A stretch of 64,000 nucleotides of DNA from Macrocybe gigantea (Eukaryota > Basidiomycota > Agaricomycetes > Agaricales > Callistosporiaceae), in NCBI GenBank assembly GCA_011319805.1, contig SJRY01000080.1:310001-374000 (forward strand), in the 5' to 3' direction. The position numbers and the translations under genes were made by a program. Position 1 is the stretch's first letter; the number at the start of each line of letters is the position of its first letter. The notes below the pieces were generated by a model that worked only from the letters and a program-made list of their open reading frames with translations, did not search any database and was not told where the DNA came from. Shown one piece after another: positions 23,411-35,159 of the stretch.

Positions 23411-23540
23411 ATTGGCTTGATTTTCGCTGTCACCCTGTCTGGATGTCGGGGGAATCGATGCGATAAATGGAGATGCAATCAAGTGAAGTATATAGTACAG
23501 TACACGAAAGTTATCATATCATGGCGTGAATGCAGCAATG

Positions 23541-26500
23541 TCAGCGTTTTCCTTTGACCTTTCCACCACTGGCTTTGCCTGCCTTTTTCCGTGGCCGCTC
23601 ATCATCCGAGTCATCCGACCGTCCACCCCTTCTAGCCGCTTCAGCGCGCTTTTGATCCGCTGTTATGATTTAGTCACGATGCATCTCGTTTTGATTGGAC
23701 AATACTTACATTTTGCAGCCTTTCTTTCCAACTCATCCCAATCATCACCTGTCAATCCTCATCAGGGATGTCTTCGCGAATGCTGCGTTGTCACGAACCT
23801 TCATCACTCTCGGCTTCGGAATAAGATCCGCTTTCATCGCTGCCATCCGAATCTTCGTAGTCACTTTCATCTGTGCTCTCGCTCTCAGGGCTCTCATCCT
23901 CTTCAACTTCGAATTCCGATTCCGATTCCGATTCTTCAGAGTGATCGCTCTGTACGAAATTATATGAATAAGCTTCGTCGCACTCCTCCGAAGACATACC
24001 TCGGCCGCCCCGGCGCCGCCAAGGAAACTCCAGCCACCTTGCTGGAAGAACTCGTACGGGTTTTCGTTGATGTGCTTCATGATGGGACCCCAGTTCAAGT
24101 TGACAGGTCCTTCACTCATGGGAATGTCGACAGAACTAGAGAAAAGCGTTTCAGTGCCCAGATTCACCGTCATCATGCGAGACCATTGCTCACTCCAGCC
24201 AATTCTTCACATCGTCCATCTGCGAGCTCTGGATTGAGTTGATGTGCAGAGGCAGTTTAGTGAAGTCCTTGAAAATCAGCACGAGATCAAACTGCCTCAA
24301 GCTGTATTGGACTCTTTCTAGGGAGGCTATTTCGATGTCGGACAGCGTGACGACAAGGAAAGGCGGATCCGTCAGATGGACTAGACACTCCGTCGTCGGC
24401 TGTAGCCGTACACTAGTGCGGAATGGTACACCTTCAAAAGACAATTCTCGGAACGGAATGTCGAGTTCCAATGTGTCGCCGAGCTGGAGCAGTCTCTGTC
24501 AGCGCGCAGAACGAAAGATGCTCAAAAAACTTACAGAAGTTGTCGCCGCTTCTGCGATCCTTTCTGCGAATGCCTTGATCTCCTTGTTGAGCATCGCTCT
24601 GCGTTTGCGTTCTTGTTGTTCCATCTCAATTTCATCCTCATCACCATAACGGTGTTTTCGCTTCCTGTTCCCTGTCTCATCGAATTGAACATCTGTTGCT
24701 TCGCGGAAGAACTGGACATCCTGGTTGGTGTCAGCCTCAGAAGCTCTAATGTTCTACGCCAGGATACTCACAAAGGTTTTCTTTTTTCCGATGATGATTG
24801 GCGCTTTCAGATGAAGATGAACGATGACGAGAAGTTCGTGATCACAGGGCTGGAAGAAGAGATGTTTAATGTTACTGAACAGAATATCTACATGGAATGA
24901 GCAACTGGATCGTCGCGAATAATGCGAACGGGACACTTGCCGACTTTCTGCGAGCCGAGAGGTGATTGGTACCGAAGGCCGTTTTGGTGGATCTCGACTT
25001 CTCCTGGCAGCCGTTTTCCGTCTAACGCGGGTCGGATGAACGCTTCCGTCATCTTGATTTGCCATCGACCTTTTAGCTCGACCAACGATCCTTGCTCGAC
25101 AACATCCGCCATTTCTTTCTTCTGCTGCTCCCTCTTATTTGCTTCCTTCTTCAGATCTGTGATCTGTTTGCAGATGGTGTCAAATCGATGGCCGTCTGGA
25201 GAACGATACGAAACAGAGCGAATGAATGTAGCGTCGGGATCCTCAAATGGCTATACGTGGCGTGAGCGTGGACGCTCTGAGGCTTAATGCACGAAACATA
25301 CTGTATCTTCTTTTTTACCTGCTAATTGACCCGGGGTCTGGAAATTGATCCGAAGGATGGTGAACTCGCCCTCATCATTTTTGCTTGCGTTCTTGATAGT
25401 GTTGATATGGAATGGCACTGCCGACCCATACATTGGCAGAATCACAGATTGCGCCTTCCGATCCACATATATCTGTCGACAATTCGTCGAAACCCCCTTC
25501 AGTAACGAAGTCAAAAAATAGTTGACGCACTCTCAATCGATCCACTTCAGCAGGCAGAGCCCCCTCACCCTTATAACTCTGGAACTTCTTCCACCCCTTA
25601 CCCTCTTTACCACTTGTTCCTCCGCTGCCGCCTGAATACTTCTGCAAACCCTCTTGTTGCAACTTCTCATGCAACTCTTTCTGATGTTCGGTCAGCCTAG
25701 CAGCAGCCGTCAAGTGTACCTCGTCCTGAGCAGCCCGACGAGTCTGATTTCTCAACACTTTGCCGCCCGCAGTGATGGCCTTCGGGGGGGAGCCATTCAC
25801 CCGCGACGTATTGGTTTTTCTATCGCTATCCTTGGTTTCTTCTTCGCTTTCGCGCGTCAAGAAGAACATCGTGTCTTTGGAAGATCTGACACCTTCCGTG
25901 AGCAGCGTCGAACGTTTCGATTCAACCCTGATTGTGTCAACGAGATGGACTGCGTAGCTGCAAAGACGCCGCGGAACATGAGGTTTACCATGGACGATAC
26001 AGGCCGAGACGACAACGTTACCTTTGGCCAGCAGTGTCCGTCAAGTCCGTGAATCCAAGAACCAGATTAAAAATCATGTCTGCCTTCAGAACACGAGTAT
26101 TCTTCGCGGACAGCACATATGCTGAGTCACGGAATTCGATGCCCATCTGCGATAGAATGTGATATGACTGGCCAAATGCAGACTATGCTGCTAAACACCT
26201 ACCGCAAAGCCTATATTCTTGACGAAGTGTTTCTCTAGCTCCGGCTTTTTCTCCCTGACGAAGTTTAGCGCATGCTGATAAACATCACGAGCCGCGACCC
26301 CCTCCTTAATTACGGAGAGCAACTCCGCTTGCATTGTCAAAAGCAAGTTATACTGCAATTCTTGAGCCTAATAGATAGTTTAGCATATTTCACGAGAAGA
26401 TACGTAAAGCAACACACAGGATTCGGATCTACAACGAATGTCCTTCCAACATTCGCACAGTACGACTTGTATCGCAATCCAAAAGCAACGAGGAGGACGC

Positions 26501-27645
26501 CTTTGTGCGCTATGTCGTCACCCGTAGACTCTACTGTATATCGCAGATCGTAGCCAGTCTTGCTCGACTTGGAAATGATAATTGGAGGATAACAAAACTC
26601 GACGAATTGGTAATCGACCTATTGGAAGGTTGGGGACATCTAGTGGATGGAACGATAGAAAGGGGGACCCACATCGTTCAGCCCTTTTCCTCGGCTCCAT
26701 ACCCTCATATCGGGACCCTTTGCAGAGCTTCCTTCTCCTGACCCTAGGCGAGCTTCTATTTGGGCTGAGAAGACATCATGTGATATTTTTGCTTCCTTGT
26801 CCAAGATAGACTCGAGTTTTAGTGCGACATGATGCTTCAAGAGGGTAGACGTCAGAGCGGCCGCAGTTTGGACGATTTTCTAAACCAAGAGTTAGATAGC
26901 CATATACATGACAGAGAAGACAGCCTCACAAGTTCATCGGCATCCTTCACCGCCATCACGGATGACACTGCCGGACTCAGATCAACAAGCTCCGGTCTCT
27001 CGTTCGACTTTCCAACTAAGGCCTCCCATTCCGTGACAAGTTTTCCAGTAGGTGACTCCTTCGTGAACGTTGCGACGCGTTTGAAAGAATTATACAGATC
27101 CAAGAACTTGGGCATGATATCATTCGATGCGTCTTTTACTTTGGGCAGAGCCAAGATGTCGATGACTACAGGGAGCGTTTGTCATCCAGCTGGGACAGTA
27201 TCTTGGCTGAAAAAAAAAGGATGTCATCTAAAGGACCGCGGGTGTTAGAGTCTTCCAGAGCTGTGTCTCACCCTTAGACGCCGAACATAAGATAGAGATT
27301 TTGTCTTGTTGAAACAGGAAGAACGTCGATGGGAATTCGTAACCGAGCAGCCATTGCTGTAGAACAAGGAAGACGATTAAAGACCGGCAGTTATGCCAAA
27401 TGTATCAGCTTGCCTGAAGTGACGTGCTTTTCCGCATTGGCTCATCTTCGGGCGCAGGATCGCCAGCAATCAAGAACAAGGCGTCAACGTCAGACAATGA
27501 GCTGTAATCGGTGTCTTTGCCCGCGGACTGAGGGTGGCATTAAGAGACAGAGCGGGTGAGACGATGCGCGGAGACTTGCCTTCCAACCATTGTATAAACG
27601 CTGAAGCCGGGCGTTGAAGAGAGACTTGTTGAGCTCTACCAACAT
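23541..27645 (-). CDS. SPT16: FACT complex subunit Spt16
   Basis: Spt16 with Pob3 forms the FACT histone chaperone, which handles H2A-H2B during transcription and replication. The start at 27645 gives [20 protein letters not shown], followed by an aminopeptidase-like (M24, inactive) N-domain. The middle holds the dimerisation and PH-like parts (KTSSKVEVHQ-type basic blocks near 25000; [20 protein letters not shown] near 25400; [17 protein letters not shown] near 24450; [20 protein letters not shown] near 24350; [20 protein letters not shown] near 24220). The C-terminal acidic tail ([17 protein letters not shown]) is near 23950-23790 and the protein ends GKVKGKR, a basic tip that fits a nuclear signal. 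About a dozen introns. Only 116 bp separate its ATG from the upstream gene's stop, so its promoter must be short or lie within that gene. Confidence 0.94.
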
Positions 27646-27761
27646 GGTGGAGGTCCAAGGGATGCCGACCACAAAATTGTCGAGCGCGTTCTCGAGAAAC
27701 GCGGTCGTCGGAGTGTGAATATAACATAATTTGTAATCATAAAATATTACAAATACGGCAG

Positions 27762-28887
27762 TCAATCTTTCAGATCGACGATGATTGGCTGAGAGCCATG
27801 GCACCAAAGCGCTGCGTTCACCGCTATCCGCCCATTCTCGTTCATGCTGGCACCCCAACCTTCATGAATATGTCTAAAAAACGTCGTGTACTCCCATTAA
27901 CTACTAACGAAAAAAGGAAGGGGAAAAAAAGGAAGGAAACCCACCCAAAGACGTGTAATCGGCACTGCGTCAACTCAGCCAGCCTTTCCGCTAAATATTC
28001 ACAGCCTGCGTGTTTGCCGCGCCGAGTTATATCCAAGATGCCCTGCGCCGGCGTATGCGTGAGTAGGATATCAGTGTTGATAGGTACCTGTGCATAAATC
28101 ACTGTCCCGCATTTGGGTCCCGTAGCCAATACTGTATCATCAAAGCACCCTGCCCACCTTTCGCTTCTTCCTTTGAGGAATACTGAAAGGCTCCCTTGGC
28201 ATACTCCGGGGTGGCCTGACCCGAAATGTCGTTACTTTCAGGCAAGAGATACTACAGCCCTTGGACTCACAGGAGATCCATACACAGTCCACTCTTTTCC
28301 GGAAGCGGTCCTAAATGTCAACGCCTCGTGCTCGAGATAACATATGTTACCCTCCGGCAAGAAATGATTGCGTGCTAAAACTTGTACATCGTGCGTAGTC
28401 CGGCTTTCACCAATTGATTGTTTTTAAGTTGCACAGCAACCCACTGGATTACGTTCGAACCTTCTGAGAATCTCTTCAACCTCTGCTTCAATGACGGAAG
28501 GGTCTAGCCATAGCTACAGGACCAGCTCTAATGACAGTTCCGACTAGAGATCGTATTCATCACTCACGTCGTGGTTTCCGGCTATGATTCTGCGGTTTCG
28601 AAGCCAGTGGGATTCAGTCGTTCAAGTCCTTTCGGAACGTCTACATACATCTTGACTCCATGATTCAGTCCCTTCAACCAGTTCAGGGTAGTATCCAACT
28701 GCTCTGGGTAACCCCAGCTGCTCAAATCGCCAGAATGTAAGAGCACTTCGCCCGGCGGTACCGGAAATGCGCGACTATGTGTATCGGAGACGCAGACGAA
28801 TCTTGTCCAACCAACTCCAGGATGAGGAGGGACATCGCCGTAGTGCGTAAAGACTTGCGCCGAATCAGCAAGAATGCTAGCTGTCAT
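27762..28887 (-). CDS. Calcineurin-like metallophosphoesterase (MPPED/brain-239 type)
   Basis: The start MTASILADSAQVFTHYGDVP is followed by TRFVCVSDTHSRAF (metal motif DxH), VLLHSGDLSSWGYPEQLDTT (GD motif) and an intron near the GNHD position. Later come a block with WTVYGSP, LLTHTPAQGILDITRRGKHA (H ligand) and VFGHIHEGWG (GHxH motif, split by an intron), with the end at NAALWCHGSQPIIVDLKD. All five metallophosphoesterase motif positions are consistent with an active dinuclear enzyme. The MPPED group hydrolyses cyclic nucleotides or phosphodiesters in vitro; the fungal substrate is unknown. An alternative in-frame upstream ATG is at 28944. The stop (27764-27762) is 116 bp before the Spt16 ATG. 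Confidence 0.85.
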
Positions 28888-28969
28888 GAATAGGCAGGTG
28901 TATGCAAGTTGTATATAACCATGACAGTGATCAAGAGATGACACAAAGCGGCGATGCTAGTCTTGTCGA

Positions 28970-31115
28970 TCAGTCGTCTTCTATTCCAAGTACAGCAAGG
29001 TCCTTAAGGACAAATACAGCCTCCTCGACACGCATTTCCAAGATTGTCAGCCGCTCTTGCTTTTGCTCCCATTCCTTCAAAATGTCTCTCTCCAGACGCG
29101 AAAGCAGCGAAACGTCTTGACTGACATCACTGCGTTCTCGCTTATCCAGAACGGCTCTGTTTTCCGGAGTCCCTTTCTCCGCCTCTCGTCGCATGCCGAT
29201 GTTGTACAAGGTTTTGTACAAACTTCCAAGGATGAAAGAGTAGGCTTTATGTAAATCAACGAACCTATGACGGCGAATAAAGAAGGGACCACATGGACGA
29301 ACTAACCGCGAATCCGTACCAGAGATAGAACATCCGCGCTGGGTTGCGATCAGCGCTCTTGGGCACCTCCTGAGTGGTTATCAACCCATCCGCAGTGAGG
29401 GCTGCAAGAAGCGGACGAACGTCTTTGGAGGCCATCATCACCGATTTCGATATCTGTTCACTGGATCATCTTTGACCTGGAAATCCACAGTAGTGAATCT
29501 CCTACCTGTTTTTCGTCCAGCTTCCCTCTATCAAGTAGAAGGCGCAAGATCCGTACTCCTTCCTTTCCGTGCTTTTCCCTCGTTACAGCCTCTAGCACCC
29601 GGCGTTGTAGTCGACGAGCGATAATTTTGAACTCGACCTGTATTTTTGAGGACGTGAAGGACAAAAAGGATTCGGCACGCCCAGTAGGTGTGGGGTTATC
29701 CGCCGAAGACAGCATCCCTAGATAGTCCTTGACACAAACGGAGTTGGGCACTCTCTTAGATGGAAAAACAAGGCCGGATGAGACGTCGTCGTTTTCCGAC
29801 AGCTGCATGATGACATTTGCGACAGATACAGGATCTATCAATAATATTAGATAGGTGGGAAGAAGGAGGTATCCAACGGACCTGATCGAATGTCGGAGAG
29901 GGTGAGTTGTTTTTCCTCTGTGGCTTTCAATGCCGCCTGAGTAACTAAAGCAGCGCCAGTATTAAAACGCTCTCTGGCAGCTTTGACGATAAGCTGGGGG
30001 GGCTCATATAAGTAACGGGATTTGGGGAGGATGGAAAACCCACCGCGTTTCTGATATGAACATTAAATCTATCAAAGTTCACCCTGAAATATATGCTTTC
30101 CTAACTTCATCTCAGAATAGTTCACTTGCAGTGGAGAAAGAGCTTCCTACATCCACAGTCTCCATGTGCTCCGCTAACTTACGCTGAAACCTTTCTCAGC
30201 GACTGTTGAGACAAGGCGGGATAAGCCACCCTACCTTTCGTGAAATCCGACTTGACTGGTCATCACTACGTTTCTGCGTCGGAAAAATCAGTACCGTTGG
30301 AATGCAATAGCTATTCATCGACTTACCATGCCAAGCTTCTCAGCCTCGAGATCCTCCCGTCTCAAACGAGCCTCAGCAACCTCTTTTGCCTCTCTGAGCT
30401 CCTTAGCGGTGGGAAATCCGGATATTTTCTTCTTCTCCTCAGCCTCATACTGGATCCGTCTGTCCGTAGGCGAAACATGCGACAAAGTGGTAGACGGTTT
30501 TAGGTATGCTTTTGACACCAGGGTGTGAATTGTCCGGTCATACAGCGATACACCTGAATGAATGAGTTGAGGAGTCGAGATTGGAGGGCGGTGGGTATGA
30601 CACACTTTTTGGTTCGAAAATCCCGATGCGACTCAAGATATCTGGTGGACGAAGCTTGCCATGGTCCAGAACCACCTGAACCACTGCAGCAGCCTGATGG
30701 TACCCTACCATCAGTTTTTTTGGATCAGTGTACCGACATAGCGCGCACCGCACCTCCGTTCCGAGAAGTTGCTCAGCCAGCCAAACGAATTTTCCGAATC
30801 TCAATCGCATGAAGCATTCGTTGATATTCACCTCAAAGACTTCGCCCTCTTCATTAGTTTGAGCATGCCACAGCAGATTGTGTTGCACAAGTACGATGAG
30901 TGCCTCCCTGACGAGCCGGGATTTAAGGTTGGAATAACGGACGATTTGTCCGAGGGTAAGGCGGCCTCTGGATAAGAGATGACTAGCGACGGACTGGACT
31001 GACAAGTCACAATGAATCATGCCTAGTACTGCAGTCAGCCACTTACCGCCGTCAGAGGGCCGAAATGCGAATGGATAATCTGGACACAGAGCCGAGCTGT
31101 CTGCGCGTCGGCCAT
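28970..31115 (-). CDS. RPC82: RNA polymerase III subunit C82 (RPC3)
   Basis: This subunit helps pol III open promoters and initiate at tRNA and 5S genes. The start MADAQTARLCVQIIHSHFGP joins, after a first intron, SVASHLLSRGRLTLGQIVRY and LVQHNLLWHAQTNEEGEVFE, with winged-helix character. Also present are CFMRLRFGKFVWLAEQLLG and VVLDHGKLRPPDILSRI. The C-terminus is KTLYNIGMRREAEKGTPEN, KRERSDVSQDVSLLSRLERD and a coiled-coil ending KDLAVLGIEDD, all matching C82. The first intron uses a GTAAGT donor at TA and a second CAG in a tandem CAG acceptor. Length is about 600 aa, in the family range. Confidence 0.92.
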
Positions 31116-31491
31116 GGTCAGAAATAGACGAATACTAACGAGCGAATTACTTATGTAAGTAGTAAACGTTTTGATTACATTGTATCAATAACATTGCTTC
31201 GATGACTTGGGGATCGTGAGTTATGTTAATACATAAAGTAGCAATGCCTCCCCTCCATCTGTTCACATTCTTTGACACAAAAGCATAGCGCTCCCAACCA
31301 ATTCACTTCACCGCCAGCGATGTGTTCTAAAAAGTCAGCAGAACGTAACACTTACACGGAACATGGTAAGATGTTAGCATGATAGAACGACTTAGCCTTG
31401 TGTTCCGTCGACGGTGAAACTGCTTCAGAGAAAGACGAGCGTCACAGTCGACTGGGGTCAGTTTTCCGATACTAAAATCTTCGCAAACCCT
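31116..31491. other. Intergenic region upstream of C82
   Basis: These 376 bp between the C82 ATG and the stop of the next minus-strand gene should contain the C82 promoter and the 3' end of the neighbour. Runs of short A/T-rich sequence occur (about 31140-31200). I see no gene, tRNA or clear TATA box. Confidence 0.5.
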
Positions 31492-34284
31492 TTACTCAAT
31501 CCGAGGGCGCTTTGAATCTTCGAAGAGTTCAGCAATATATGTACAAGCAACCCAATAAGGCGACAAACCTGGTGGGCTGCTTGGCACGGGAGCATAGCTT
31601 TCGGTTTCCTCCAAGTCGTCAATACTCCTTTTTGATGATAGTCGACTTGAAAGAGTTACAGAGCTTTTCGCTGAATTGGACTCTTGTTCGGCGTCCCAGG
31701 TCACGTCTAAATCTCCTTCAAGATCTTCAATCCAACCCTCCGGATCAAAACCGGATGGGATTCCAGACAACGCATCTGGATATCCCAGCTCACTACTGTG
31801 TTCTACGTCTCGATTAGTATACGCTTGAATATTTTTTTTTTAAAAAAAAAGGGGGAAGGGTTAGTGGATACGGTTACATGCGGCAATGATAAGGGGTAAC
31901 CTACGGGATAAACGACTTTTGGGCGTCACAGCTTCACTCGCCAGAGCAGGTAGACGGAGAATGTCGGATCCAACCAAACCTACTAACTTGTCAGGAAATG
32001 ATAATATTTCTAGTTGCATGTACTAAACCTGACGCAGCAGGGTTCTCACTGACGAAAAGAAACTCTGCTTCTGGATGCGTGGATGTTTCACCTGGCATGC
32101 GATAGGTAAGCATTTATAAAAAGACTGCAGGCGTGGCCATCATTACCACTTTCATCTTCTTCATACTGAGGAAACTCATCGGGTTCTGCGTATCCGTAGT
32201 CGTCGGATTGGTGGCTTTCTTCGTATATCTTTTCCTGTGACACATTGTAAGGCGGGCCCTCATCAACTGTATCTGATTCTTCTTCAGCATGAACGGTCCC
32301 TTGGTCAGCATCACTAGTCTTTCGAGTATCTGTCATGAAAATGAACATAAGATGGGGTAATCCTAAGTATTGTTTCGTGTTGTAAACTTGCCTTCGTCGT
32401 TGGCCAGCTGTGTGCTTAACGAACTGCTTCGTAAACTTTCATGGCGAAACAACTCAGACGCTTCAAGCGCTCCGGCCACTAGCTTTGTGTCGGTGTTGAC
32501 ATCGAGTCTTCTTTCCGAGTTCGACGATACCGTCGCCACACCAGGCGCTTCGTCCGCAGGCCTTGTGTTGGCGTTGTCAACAAGTCCTCTCTCTGAGATC
32601 GAAAGCGCAGTCGCAGCACTGAGCTCCGCATCAGATTCTTCATATAAAGCTTCAGACTCGGGTACAATAGTTGGCGCAGCTGCGGCTTCATTGGCTTGTT
32701 CTCCAAAAACCGTAGTGACTTGCTCTTCCGAATGTTGTTCGGACTTATGACTTTCCTGGAGGGAAGAATAATTTTCACCTGCATTATCTGGAGATTCTGT
32801 AATTTCTTCTGCTGACAATCCAGGTTCGGCAGTCTCATCTTGAAGTTCTTCATTTTCAACGGCCGAGTGATTGTGATATGCAGTCTCATCGGAACCTGGT
32901 AAATGGCATAAGGGGGGTGAACTGGCAACCGGTAACACAGATCTTACTATCTCGTCTTTCTGACGTTTCTCTGTCGTTCTCCTCGGGTTTAGGAGCTTCA
33001 AGCGAGATTTGTGCCACCTGTTCCTGGAGAACATGGTATTGCACTATAAATCTTGGTACATTGGTGTATAATCGAAGGCGCAGCGGCCCAGACAGATTCA
33101 ATGCATCGTGAAGGACATTGAGGTCATGCAATGTGACCTCACGCGCGTAGATATTATCCTTAGGTGAGCTCGTCAGCACATTTAGATGTATTCAATAAGA
33201 ATGAATGTACCTCTGCGATGACAAGCTGCAGATCATAAGCGTCCAAAACCAATTCACCCTCAGAAATATCAGGTATGTGAGCCGAAAGCTCCTCCTGACG
33301 GAGAGCGTCAAAGACGCTTGACAAAGGCTCATAATAAAGGGTGGGCAGCTGAGAAAGCATAGTTTGATGGGAGGGTACAGGCCCGTCTGATTGTAAGAGA
33401 GGGCCTGCTCGGGAAGGTGTATTGAACAAGCTGATTTCCGTGAGTTCAGAATTGGATACGGAGACCAAAACTGGGGGTGGTGGATCAATGTAGACACCCT
33501 CCGATATTTCATGCGGATCTGCAACAGCTGATGATTCAGGAGCAGGGGAAACGTTTCGGCCAGTTTCATTAATATCTCGTCCATCTGAAATCTCGGGTGC
33601 TTGGACTTCTTCTCCTTGTGAAACTGCTTCATCGCTCTGTAAAGAATTAAGGGGTAGCGAAGTGTTTATCGAAGGCGACCCATGTTCTTCTCCGGTATGT
33701 TCATTCTCTACATGTTCCGCAACTTCGACGTTTTCGTGTGAGAAACCGGACCTAATAACAAAGTGGGGATCTTCCGCCGTCGCGTCAACTTCGGTATTAC
33801 ATTCATCTTCGTGGGATCGTATGGGATGAATTGAAGCTGAAGGTGCAGCGTCGATATCCCGAGGGGCGTGGCCTAAACGCTCGTAGTATAAAGGGTTAGA
33901 ATCAATTCCGTCCGAGTCTGTAGAAGGCGCCTTGATTGCGTCCGCAACATCGGTCGGGACCGCAGAAGGAATTGCATCAGCGACGCCGTGCGAGACTGCT
34001 GTTGGTGAGGGTATGTGCGAGACATCGTAAACTTCGACATCCGTCAGTTCTGCGCTGACAAAATGTGGATCCTCCGAGCCGTCGACCATCTCATACTCAG
34101 CGTCTCCTTCCTCCTCATATGATCGCATTTCGACTTCTACGCTGACTTCTACGGGCTCACCGCCTTCCATCAACGCTTCCTGCTGTTGCCAAGAATCCGA
34201 CGACGATATGTGCATAGAGAAGTCATGATCACTTGGGAAATCAGACATTTGAGCGTCGTATGTTTCCAGAATGGTGCTGGTCAT
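31492..34284 (-). CDS. Acidic, low-complexity protein of unknown function
   Basis: The first exon is 374 codons from MTSTILETYDAQMSDFPSDH, rich in Glu, Asp, Ser and Pro, with repeated short blocks such as EDPHFV (seen twice) and DVADAI/GVADAI. The only well-ordered segment spans the first junction: VLDAYDLQLVIAE joined to DNIYAREVTLHDLNVLHDAL and LRLYTNVPRFIVQYHVLQEQ. After further acidic exons (ESEALYEESDAELSAATAL; DDYGYAEPDEFPQYEEDE) it ends SGIPSGFDPEGWIEDLEGDL and a basic tip, DSKRPRIE. The terminal KRPR looks like a nuclear signal. I know similar fungal hypothetical proteins by the middle and terminal blocks but no function. Roughly eight exons; the small ones are uncertain. Confidence 0.7.
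31832..31855. repeat. T10-A9-G5 homopolymer run in an intron
   Basis: Ten T, nine A and five G follow one another. On the coding (minus) strand this reads C5-T9-A10 and is a pyrimidine tract upstream of a CACAG acceptor near 31800. The T/A part is nearly self-complementary. Confidence 0.8.
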
Positions 34285-34409
34285 CGTGGGCGAAGGAAAT
34301 GTGGAAGCCTTCAGGATTGAGCGGCTTTGTGTATAGGCTTACATAATGAATGCACTGACCAGCATCAACTCCACGTGATTCTGCACGACACAACCTCCAC
34401 AGTGACAAA

Positions 34410-35040
34410 ATGGGCGATCGCAGTTCTGCAGCAGACGTCGACTATCTCGTACGCCGGAATATGTATACGGGATACCAATATGCCTCCATTGTTGCCCCGC
34501 CTGCATATACCCTGATGGTCATATATCGTCGTGGTTGGTCGGCATTCTCGATTAACCGTTTCTTACGCGCAACATGGCTCGCCGGCGTTTGTGGTACAGA
34601 CATCCCTGTTTCACCAGCCCGTTATAACTCATATCACGCCAAATTTTCTCTCAGGAAGTTTGGCATATGGATCGTATACTTATGCTCGTTATGGCAATGC
34701 GGACCAACAGTTCGTGAAAACTCAATGGCGGAATGTGGTTTACGATGTTTGCTCGTCTGCTTGTCTATGGACTCGACATCAAGCTAAAGGAATTCAAGCG
34801 TAACAGACTCCGCAAGGACGACTTTGCAACAATGGGCAGCATACTCATGGGCGTCCTAACGCCTGCACTTCTTTGGAGAAAAGCTCATATTGCCAACTGT
34901 GTGTTTGTCCCACTTAACTGAACAAGATCTTTCCTCATAGAGTTGTTCCAGTGGTGCTTGGAGGTGCAGGACTCGGCAGTGGATTCGGGGTCATGGTACA
35001 TTATACCAAACCAGGCGCATGGAGTCAAATGCCAATCTGA
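34410..35040 (+). CDS. Small membrane protein, conserved, unknown function
   Basis: The start MGDRSSAADVDYLVRRNMYT is followed by YASIVAPPAYTLMVIYRRGW, FSINRFLRATWLAGVCG, then across an intron SLAYGSYTYARYGNADQQ. LRKDDFATMGSILMGVLTPA and LLWRKAHIANLVLGGAGLGS come next, then FGVMVHYTKPGAWSQMPI and the stop at 35038-35040. Four hydrophobic segments rich in Gly/Ala are seen, like small inner-membrane proteins of mitochondria or ER. The central exon (TQWRNVVYD region) is not certain. It is convergent with the 5'-nucleotidase-like gene (119 bp gap). No enzyme motif recognised. Confidence 0.65.
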
Positions 35041-35159
35041 ATTACAACAGTCCTCGATTAAAAGACCCCACAAGGACTCAGATACATTAAGTTACACGCC
35101 GCTGCGAAGTAGGAAACCGCTGAAATACCAGACCCAGCTTCAAAAGGCTGCGAGAGAAC

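Noticed and set aside
23526..24242. Plus-strand open frame of 238 codons
   Set aside because: It is antisense to the Spt16 C-terminal exons and its acidic tail. The reverse complement of an acidic Glu/Ser-rich stretch gives long Ser/Leu/Phe-rich frames without family features.
32363..33034. A separate 223-codon gene on the minus strand
   Set aside because: It continues the acidic protein through a normal intron pattern (same composition and conserved junction block), so it is an exon and not a separate gene.
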